DNA of 64,000 bases, taken from assembly GCF_003352165.1 (NCBI RefSeq), contig NZ_CP029176.1, positions 1,922,001-1,986,000 on the forward strand. Reading direction: 5' to 3'. The position numbers were made by a program, and so were the translations under genes. The notes under the pieces were generated by a model. It had not been told where the DNA came from. It was given only the letters and a program-made list of their open reading frames with translations, and ran no database searches. Origin of the DNA: Acidibrevibacterium fodinaquatile. Lineage in GTDB: Bacteria > Pseudomonadota > Alphaproteobacteria > Acetobacterales > Acetobacteraceae. Of this stretch, positions 56,393-64,000 are shown in pieces. How positions within the stretch are numbered: the first letter of the stretch is position 1; every line of letters starts with the position of its first letter.

Positions 56393-57766
56393 TCAGGTCG
56401 TCGTGGGAACGCCGGCTTCGGCCAGCGCCGCCGCCTGGCGCGCCGCGAGACGATCGGTGTCGAAATCGGCGATCAGATCCTGGAACATCCGATACCAGTT
56501 GAGTTCTGCGCCGAGGCGCAAAAACACGCTGCCGAGCCCGATCGCCGAGCGGTCCATGAGCACGAATTCGCGCGGCGGCTTGACCCCGCCGGTGCGCTGC
56601 AACCCGGCATGCACCTGTTCGGCGACGGCACGGCCGAATTGCGTGTCATTGCTCTCCTGGATCCGCCGGGCGCGGTCCTGCATCAGCGGCTCATAGAGAA
56701 ATTTCGCCCAAAGATTGAGGATTTCGAGTTTTTCCCGGGTGACGTCGGTAAATCCCCAAGCGGCGTAAGCGGCATGGGCGCGGTCTTCGTCATTGTCACG
56801 CACCGCCTCATAAAGGTCGATCACGCCGCGCACGAAACGCGCCGGGAACACCCGGATCGCGCCGAAATCGAGCAGATTGACGCCGCCATCGCCGGCGACC
56901 TGGTAATTGCCGAGATGCGGGTCGCCGTGAATGACGCCATAGCGATAAAGCGGCACATACCAGGCGCGAAACAGCGCCTCCGCGACCCGGTTGCGTGCCT
57001 CCTGCGGCGGGTCGTCGGCAAGCCAGCGCATCAGGCCCTGACCATCGAGCCAGGTCATGGTGAGCAGGCGCTCGGTGCAATAGCCGGCGATCGGCTCGGG
57101 CACGTGCACCGCCGGCTCACCGGCCAGCATCCGCCGATAAAGCCGCATCTGCGCGGCTTCGCGCCGGTAGTCCAGCTCCTCGCGCAATCGCTCGGCGAGT
57201 TCGAGATAGACGTCGCCTTGGCGGATGGCGTTATCCATGCGGTGATAGATCGCCATCGCGAGCTTGAGCTGGCGGAGATCAGCCTCCACCGTGCTCGGCA
57301 TGTCAGGGTATTGCAGCTTGCAGGCGACTTGGCGGCCATCCGGCAGGGTTCCCCGATGCACCTGGCCAAGGCTCGCGGCTGCCGCCGCGTCCTCCTCGAA
57401 CACCATGAATCGGCTGCGCCAGTCCCGCCCGAGTTCGCTCTCCATCCGCCGGCGCACGAAAGCGCGACCCATCGGCGGCGCGTTGGCCTGCAATTCGGCG
57501 AGTTCGGCGGCGTATTCGGCGGGCAGCGCATCGGGCACGGTGGAGAGGAATTGCGCGACCTTCATCAGCGGCCCCTTGAGCCCGCCGAGCAACACCTTGA
57601 GATCCTCGGCATGGGCAGCGCGGTCGGTGCGCAGACCAAACATCCGCGCCCCGGCGAGGCGTGCCGCGATGCCGCCGACCGCACCCGAAGTCCGCGCCAT
57701 GCGCTTGACCTCGCCAAACAGCGTCGCGCCGTCATGCCGTCTGGCGGCCTCGGGGCGATCGGCCAT
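56393..57766 (-). CDS. ABC1/UbiB-family atypical kinase
   Basis: The 457-residue protein has the ABC1 extension GLKGPLMKVAQFLSTVPDAL (the KxGQ-like motif, here KVAQ), the Ala-rich loop AAAASLGQVHRG, VACKLQYPDM with the ATP-site Lys, VIHGDPHLGNY (catalytic loop) and LLDFGAIRVF (DFG). UbiB-type proteins support ubiquinone synthesis. The start overlaps the peptidase stop by one base (TGATG), so the genes are coupled. Confidence 0.87.
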   Translation of the reverse strand: MADRPEAARRHDGATLFGEVKRMARTSGAVGGIAARLAGARMFGLRTDRAAHAEDLKVLLGGLKGPLMKVAQFLSTVPDALPAEYAAELAELQANAPPMGRAFVRRRMESELGRDWRSRFMVFEEDAAAAASLGQVHRGTLPDGRQVACKLQYPDMPSTVEADLRQLKLAMAIYHRMDNAIRQGDVYLELAERLREELDYRREAAQMRLYRRMLAGEPAVHVPEPIAGYCTERLLTMTWLDGQGLMRWLADDPPQEARNRVAEALFRAWYVPLYRYGVIHGDPHLGNYQVAGDGGVNLLDFGAIRVFPARFVRGVIDLYEAVRDNDEDRAHAAYAAWGFTDVTREKLEILNLWAKFLYEPLMQDRARRIQESNDTQFGRAVAEQVHAGLQRTGGVKPPREFVLMDRSAIGLGSVFLRLGAELNWYRMFQDLIADFDTDRLAARQAAALAEAGVPTTT

Positions 57767-59571
57767 CAGCCCATCGCCTCGAGCTGGTCGATGAAGCCGG
57801 CGATGACCTCGGTGCCGCGGCGCCAAAACGCCGGATCGGCGGCGTCCAAGCCAAACGGCGCCAACAGCGCGCGATGCCGCTTGCTGCCGCCGGCGCGCAG
57901 CAGATCGAGATATTTCGCGGCGAATCCGGGATGCCCGTCCTCGAACACGCCATAGAGCGCATTCACCAAACAATCTCCGAAAGCATAAGCATAAACATAG
58001 AACGGCGTGTGAATGAAATGGGGAATATAGGCCCAGAACACACTATAATCTTCGCTGAATTCGAAGGCCGGCCCGAGGCTCTCACGCTGGACCTCGAGCC
58101 AGAGTTCGCCGATTTGGTCCGGCAGCAATTCGCTTTTACGCCGGGCGAAATGCAGTTTTTTCTCGAAGCGATAAAAGGCGATCTGCCGCACCACGGTATT
58201 GAGCATGTCCTCGACCTTCGCCGCCAGCATCACCCGCTTGCGCGCCGGATCGGTCTCGGCGGCAAGAAGGGCACGGAAGGTCAGCATCTCGCCGAACACC
58301 GAGGCGGTTTCGGCGAGCGTCAGCGGCGTATTGGCGAGCAGATAGCCTTGGCCGCCGGCCAGCACCTGATGCACGCCATGGCCGAGTTCATGGGCGAGCG
58401 TCATCACATCGCGGGTGCGGCCATGATAGTTGAGCAGGAGATAAGGATGCACGGAGGGCACCGTCGGGTGGGCGAAGGCGCCGCCGGCTTTGCCGGGGCG
58501 GAGAGTCGCGTCGATCCACGGGCGCTCGAAGAACGGCCGCGCCACCGCCGCGAGTTCGGGTGAGAACGCGCCATAGGCGTCGAGCACGCGGCGCGTCGCC
58601 TCCGGCCACGGGATTTCGCGGTCATGATCCTCAGGGAGCGGGGCGTTGCGGTCCCAATGCTGCAATGTCTCGAGCCCAAGCCATTTCGCCTTGAGCGCGT
58701 AATAGCGATGGGCAAGGCGCGGGTAGGCCGCCGTCACCGTCTCTTCCAGGGCCGCCACCACCTCGTCCTCGACCATGTTGGCGCGGTTGCGCGCGCTCCA
58801 CGGCTCGGGATAGCGGCGCCAGGTGTCGATGATCTCCTTGTCCTTGGCGAGCGTATTGGTAATGAAAGAAAAAAGACGGATATGCTGGGAAAAGACGGCA
58901 CCGATCGCGCCGGCCGCGGCTTTCCGCACGGCGCGATCGCGATCGGAGAGTTTTTCGAGCGCCGCGTTGACCGTGAGTTCCTCGCCATCGAGCGGCACAC
59001 GCAAGCCGGCGATCGTCTCGTCAAACAGCCGGCTCCAGGCGGCATGGCCGGTAACCTCTTTTTCGTGCAGCAATTTTTCCAGCTCGTCGGAGAGCTGATG
59101 CGGCCGGAAGACGCGCAAATCATCGAGCCACGGGCGCCAGCGGGCAAGCGCCGGGGCCGCGTATTTGGCCGCGAGCGCCGCCTCATCGAGCCGGTTTAGC
59201 TCCAGGGTGAAGAACAGCAGATGGCTGCTGATCGCCGTCACCCGTTCGGTGATGGTCTGATAGAAGCGGCCGCGCTCGGCGTCGGTCGCGCAGGTGGCGA
59301 AATGCAGTTGCGCATAGGAGACGAGGCGGCCGAGCCGCTCCTCGATCTGCTCATAGGCCGCGATCGCGGCCGCCAGCACCTCGCCCGAAAGCGTGGCAAG
59401 ACGCCCGGCATGGGCGCTTTCGAACGCCTTTGCCGCCTTTTCGGCCGCTGCGAGATCTGCCTCGATCGCCGGGCTTTCCGGGCTTTCATAGAGATCGCCA
59501 AGATCCCAGGAGGGCAGTGCGGTATCGGCGGCCGGTTTTTCGGCGGCGCGGTCGGGCAGGGAGCCGGGCAT
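57766..59571 (-). CDS. pepF: M3-family oligoendopeptidase (PepF-like)
   Basis: The 601-residue zinc peptidase has the HELGHGVHQ (HExxH) site with the downstream Glu in LTLAETASVFGEMLTF, and the C-terminal PFYVYAYAFGDCLVNALY segment. Length fits oligoendopeptidase F. It degrades short cytoplasmic peptides. It is followed by the coupled kinase gene. Confidence 0.93.
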   Translation of the reverse strand: MPGSLPDRAAEKPAADTALPSWDLGDLYESPESPAIEADLAAAEKAAKAFESAHAGRLATLSGEVLAAAIAAYEQIEERLGRLVSYAQLHFATCATDAERGRFYQTITERVTAISSHLLFFTLELNRLDEAALAAKYAAPALARWRPWLDDLRVFRPHQLSDELEKLLHEKEVTGHAAWSRLFDETIAGLRVPLDGEELTVNAALEKLSDRDRAVRKAAAGAIGAVFSQHIRLFSFITNTLAKDKEIIDTWRRYPEPWSARNRANMVEDEVVAALEETVTAAYPRLAHRYYALKAKWLGLETLQHWDRNAPLPEDHDREIPWPEATRRVLDAYGAFSPELAAVARPFFERPWIDATLRPGKAGGAFAHPTVPSVHPYLLLNYHGRTRDVMTLAHELGHGVHQVLAGGQGYLLANTPLTLAETASVFGEMLTFRALLAAETDPARKRVMLAAKVEDMLNTVVRQIAFYRFEKKLHFARRKSELLPDQIGELWLEVQRESLGPAFEFSEDYSVFWAYIPHFIHTPFYVYAYAFGDCLVNALYGVFEDGHPGFAAKYLDLLRAGGSKRHRALLAPFGLDAADPAFWRRGTEVIAGFIDQLEAMG

Positions 59572-59780
59572 CGGCGGGTGACCTCGTTGCGTTTGATACC
59601 CCTCGATGTAAGCGATCGCGGGGGGACGTCAAAGGGTCTCGCCGATGGCAAGGCTGATCGGGCGCCGGGCGGGCATTTCCCAAAAATGATTTTCCGGCCG
59701 AGAGACGACGCTGGCCGCTCTCTCACGCCATCGGCGTGCGCGCCCTATTGCCGCACTTCACCATTGTCTCAACTCATGTC

Positions 59781-60698
59781 TCAACTCACCGGCGCGATGC
59801 CGCGGACGGAGAAGCGCTGGCTCAGTTCCGCCGGCACGCCGAGGAAATTCATCTGCACCGGATAAAGCGTGTAGCCGAGGCCCTGGAGCCGGGTCTTGAG
59901 CGCGACATAATCAGATTTCTGGAATTCGACATAGAGCACCGGCCGGCAGCGCTTGATGGTCTCGGTCGCGCCCGTGAGCACGTCGTCCTCCATGCCCTCG
60001 GCGTCGATTTTCATCAGATCGAGGCGGGTGAAGCCGAACCGGTCGAGCGTGGTGACGGGCACGAATTCGCGGAGCAAGGGGTCATGGCCGCGCGGCTGGT
60101 CGAGCGGTTCGCGCTGCTCGGGGCCGAACTCGATGCTGCCGAAATTGAGCGGGCGATGGTAGTCAAACTGCGGCACCTCCAGCGCCCCTTCACGCGCGCC
60201 GACCGCCATGGTGTGGCAGATCACGTTGGTGAGCCCGTTGAGCACGGTGCTGCCGGCGATCATGTTGCAGAGGATGCGTTGCGGCTCGAAGCAATGCACC
60301 CGTCCGCGCGGCCCGGCGACGGCGGCGAGGCGCAGCGTGTAGGTGCCGATATTGGCGCCGACATCGGCGACGATCGGATCCGGCGGGGCAAGGCTGAGGA
60401 TGGTCGCGAGCAGCTCGATTTCGGGATGGTCGATCGCCTGGCCGGTTTTGAACAGGGCGTTGGTTTGGTTGATGTCGTTGCGGTTGACCAGCATCTGGCC
60501 ATAAACCGTCGGCACGATCAGGGTAAAGGAAAGCGGCCGTGCCGGCGCGAAGCCGGCGGCGGGCGGCGGGGCTCTCTCTGGTTGAGGGTTTGTGAGCTGG
60601 GTTCCCTGGGGCTGGGTTTCCTGGGACCGGGTTTCCTGGGGTTGGGTTTCCCGGGGCTGGGATTCGGGGGCTTGGCTGTCCGACGGGTTTTCCGACAT
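59781..60698 (-). CDS. FkbM-family methyltransferase
   Basis: The 305-residue protein has a SAM-dependent fold: PIVADVGANIGTYTLRLAAV (motif I), GRVHCFEPQR, then FGFTRLDLMKIDAEGMEDDV and RPVLYVEFQKSDY. FkbM enzymes usually O-methylate sugars or polyketides. Residues 8-34 are a low-complexity Gln/Pro/Glu/Thr stretch encoded by a 15-bp minisatellite, probably a flexible tail. The gene stands alone, so its target is unknown. Confidence 0.87.
   Translation of the reverse strand: MSENPSDSQAPESQPRETQPQETRSQETQPQGTQLTNPQPERAPPPAAGFAPARPLSFTLIVPTVYGQMLVNRNDINQTNALFKTGQAIDHPEIELLATILSLAPPDPIVADVGANIGTYTLRLAAVAGPRGRVHCFEPQRILCNMIAGSTVLNGLTNVICHTMAVGAREGALEVPQFDYHRPLNFGSIEFGPEQREPLDQPRGHDPLLREFVPVTTLDRFGFTRLDLMKIDAEGMEDDVLTGATETIKRCRPVLYVEFQKSDYVALKTRLQGLGYTLYPVQMNFLGVPAELSQRFSVRGIAPVS
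60597..60671. repeat. 15-bp minisatellite, five units, inside the FkbM gene
   Basis: Five units of 15 bases (for example CTGGGTTTCCTGGGA) run in tandem from 60597 to 60671. On the coding strand they give five-residue units of the form ETQPQ. The copy number could vary without shifting the frame. Confidence 0.8.
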
Positions 60699-60814
60699 CG
60701 AATTTCCTAGGGATCTCCTGGGCGGCCCTGGGCCGGGGCTCGGCGCGCACCGCGATTTTGCGGCGTCATTACTCTAGTCGCAAAATCCTAACGAAAACCT
60801 TCACGGGAAGAAAC

Positions 60815-60898
60815 AAATTCACGGCTCTAAATTCACGGCTCTAAATTCGCGGCTCTAAATTCGCGGCTCTAAATTCGCGGCTCTAAATTCACGGCTCT
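60815..60898. repeat. 14-bp minisatellite, six perfect-length units, upstream of trpB
   Basis: Six units of AAATTC[A/G]CGGCTCT follow head to tail: units 1, 2 and 6 have A at the variable site, units 3, 4 and 5 have G. The array ends 40 bases before the trpB start. Its period is not a multiple of three. It is AT-richer than its surroundings. Confidence 0.9.
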
Positions 60899-60938
60899 CT
60901 GGCGCGCGCCGGGCGTGACGGCCATGCGAGGCTGCGCT

Positions 60939-62203
<1,265 letters not shown>

Positions 62204-62207
<4 letters not shown>

Positions 62208-63025
62208 GCCGCATCGCTGCCCGATTCTCTGCCCTCCGCGCCGAGGGGCGCGGCGCTTTCATCCCCTTTCTCGAAGCCTTCGACCCGGATCGCGCGACCA
62301 GCCAGGCGATTCTGGAGGGCATGCCGGCGGCCGGCGCCGATCTGATCGAGATCGGCATGCCGTTTTCCGACCCGATGGCCGACGGCCCGATCATCCAGGA
62401 AGCCGGCCAGCGCGCGCTCAAGGCCGGGGCGACGCTTGCCGGCGTTCTCGCCATGGTGCGCGCCTTTCGCACGCACGACGCGGCGACGCCGGTGATCCTG
62501 ATGGGCTATCTCAACCCCATCCTCGCCTATGGCGAGGCGCGGTTTTGCACCGATGCCGCCGCCGCCGGTGTCGATGGGTTGATCATCGTCGATCTGCCGC
62601 CCGAGGAGGCCGACCTGCTCGCGCCCGACGCGGCCCGCGCCGGCCTCGATATCATTCGCCTGGTCGCGCCGACCACCGATGCAAAGCGCTTGCCGCACGT
62701 TCTCACTGGCGCGGGTGGCTTCGTCTATTATGTCAGCATCACCGGCATCACCGGCACCAGAAGCGCCGCTATCGCCGATCTCGCCGCCGCCATGCCGCCG
62801 ATCCGGCGCGCGACCGATCTGCCGATCGCGATCGGCTTCGGCGTCAAAACCCCGGCGCAAGCGGCGGAAGCGGTCGGCATCGCCGATGCCGCCGTCGTCG
62901 CCTCCGCCTTGATCGAAACCCTGGCGGCCAGTCTCCAAGATGGCCGGGCCGGGCCGGATACGGTTGCGCGTGTGCTCGATCAGGTGCGCGCGATCGCGCG
63001 GGCGATCCGGGAGGCGCGGCGATGA
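62204..63025 (+). CDS. trpA: tryptophan synthase alpha subunit
   Basis: The 273-residue TIM barrel starts at GTG 62204 and shows [19 protein letters not shown], the catalytic Glu in [20 protein letters not shown] with the nearby Asp, and [13 protein letters not shown]. In most TrpA the first strand reads FIPFxTAGDP; here it is EAFDP, a common alphaproteobacterial form. It overlaps both trpB and accD by four bases. Confidence 0.94.
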
Positions 63026-63876
63026 ACTGGATCACCGAATTCGTCCGCCCGAAAATCCGCACCCTGCTCGGGCGGCGGGAGATCCCGGACAATCTCTGGC
63101 ACCAATGCCCAGCCTGCGAGCAGATGGTGTTTCGCCGCGATCTCGAACGCAATCTCAAGGTCTGCCCGCATTGCGGCCACCACATGCGCGCAAGCGCCGC
63201 CGAGCGCCTCGCCTGGACGCTCGATGACGGTGGCACGCGCATCGAATTGCCGAAGGTTCCCGCCGATCCGCTGCGCTTTCGCGACAGCAAGCGCTACACT
63301 GACCGCCTCAAAGAGGCGCGCGAGAAAACCCACCTGACAGATGCGCTGCTCGTCGCCCACGGCAGCATCGCCGGGCACAAGGCGGTGGTCGCGGCGATGG
63401 CGTTCGAATTCATGGGCGGCTCGATGGGGGCGGCGGTTGGCGAGGGGATCGTCGCCGCCGCCCGCCTTGCGGTGCTGCAGCATGCCCCACTCATCATCTA
63501 TACCGCCTCCGGCGGGGCGCGGATGCAGGAGGGCGCGATCAGCCTGATGCAGATGCCGCGAACGGTGATCGCGGCGCGACAGGTCAAGGACGCGGGGCTT
63601 CCCTTCATCACCGTCCTCACCGATCCCACCACCGGCGGCGTCACCGCGAGCTTCGCGATGCTCGGTGACGTTCAGATCGCCGAGCCCGGCGCCTTGATCG
63701 GCTTCGCCGGGGCGCGCGTCATCGAGCAAACGGTGCGGGAAAAATTGCCCGAAGGGTTTCAGCGTGCCGAATATCTTCTTGCGCATGGCATTCTCGACGC
63801 CGTGGTGGCGCGCGCCGAGATGAAGGAAACGCTCGCCCGGTTGATCGGACTTTTGACCCGAAAGCAGGCCGCGTGA
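63022..63876 (+). CDS. accD: acetyl-CoA carboxylase carboxyltransferase beta subunit
   Basis: The 284-residue subunit has an N-terminal zinc ribbon (CPACEQMVF and CPHCGHHM), then the crotonase-like carboxyltransferase domain with YTASGGARMQEGAISLMQM and TTGGVTASFAMLGD. It commits acetyl-CoA to fatty acid synthesis with AccA. ATG overlaps the trpA stop (ATGA) and its stop overlaps the next start (GTGA). Confidence 0.95.
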   Translation: MNWITEFVRPKIRTLLGRREIPDNLWHQCPACEQMVFRRDLERNLKVCPHCGHHMRASAAERLAWTLDDGGTRIELPKVPADPLRFRDSKRYTDRLKEAREKTHLTDALLVAHGSIAGHKAVVAAMAFEFMGGSMGAAVGEGIVAAARLAVLQHAPLIIYTASGGARMQEGAISLMQMPRTVIAARQVKDAGLPFITVLTDPTTGGVTASFAMLGDVQIAEPGALIGFAGARVIEQTVREKLPEGFQRAEYLLAHGILDAVVARAEMKETLARLIGLLTRKQAA

Positions 63877-64000
63877 AAGGATTTCCGCCGCCCGAGCCGG
63901 GTTATGGCCCAGCCCTCTCGCCGATCGTCGCGCGGCTGCACGCGCTGCACCCGACGCTGATCGATCTCAGCCTCGGGCGGCTTGAGAGGCTGCTCGCCGG
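63873..64000 (+). CDS. folC: folylpolyglutamate/dihydrofolate synthase, 5' end only
   Basis: The frame starts at GTG 63873 overlapping the accD stop and reads PGYGPALSPIVARLHALHPT then LIDLSLGRLERLLA up to the window edge. This is the usual N-terminal helix of FolC, and accD-folC is a standard neighbour pair. The ATP-binding motif lies outside the window. Confidence 0.8.
   Translation, partial: MKGFPPPEPGYGPALSPIVARLHALHPTLIDLSLGRLERLLA

Overview
The window is high-GC bacterial DNA that reads as an alphaproteobacterium, most likely Acetobacteraceae or a close relative. The markers are a one-direction mdh-sucC-sucD-sucA-sucB-lpdA TCA cluster, a trpB-trpA-accD-folC overlap chain, an alphaproteobacterial-type rpoH, a Kdo hydroxylase (Gram-negative outer membrane), and an interspersed repeat containing GATGAAAGTTTTTTGGTTC. 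The family assignment is inference; no rRNA or tRNA gene is present to confirm it.

Bases 1-13,000 are accessory and rearranged. An alpha/beta hydrolase is followed by a radical SAM/SPASM gene cut in two by a complete IS21-family element (1393-4035, 7-bp target duplication). Next come a molybdenum oxidoreductase / cytochrome b561 / PRC-barrel operon, a LysR regulator, an 865-bp IS5-type element with a -1 frameshift transposase, a truncated traG (a relic of a conjugative element), a CGNR zinc-finger protein, and a drug-efflux MFS gene divergent from a WYL-domain regulator with a clear palindrome between them.

Bases 13,290-15,240 hold housekeeping genes (class I aldolase, thiE, a lipoprotein). 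Bases 15,340-17,640 are an eroded, partly AT-rich island. It contains a transposase fragment, the 3' tails of two lost metabolic genes, a frameshifted gene whose product resembles a polymorphic toxin with a possible membrane-anchored immunity partner, and several palindromic repeats.

Bases 17,642-26,614 form a minus-strand catabolic run for an unidentified organic acid: acyl-CoA synthetase, MaoC hydratase, two-subunit CoA-transferase, two acyl-CoA dehydrogenases, an EamA transporter, an ATC-hydrolase-like protein and an exported phosphatase. Bases 26,828-29,726 encode envelope functions (CNNM/CorC-type protein, a PTP-like phosphatase, Kdo hydroxylase).

Bases 29,868-40,767 form an amide-catabolism island: MlrC, HyuA, HyuB, a complete branched-chain-type ABC importer and a D-glutamate-cyclase-family protein. 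Together they suggest uptake and ATP-dependent opening of a cyclic amide such as 5-oxoproline or a hydantoin.

Bases 40,768-47,379 hold an AT-rich gap with paired DnaA boxes, a pseudouridine synthase, rpoH, a PEP-CTERM exported protein and the vitamin B6 pair pdxA-pdxJ. Bases 47,516-56,212 are the TCA/2-oxoglutarate dehydrogenase operon. The window closes with an ABC1/UbiB kinase, an M3 oligoendopeptidase, an FkbM methyltransferase with a repeat-encoded N-terminus, a six-copy minisatellite, and trpB-trpA-accD with the first bases of folC.
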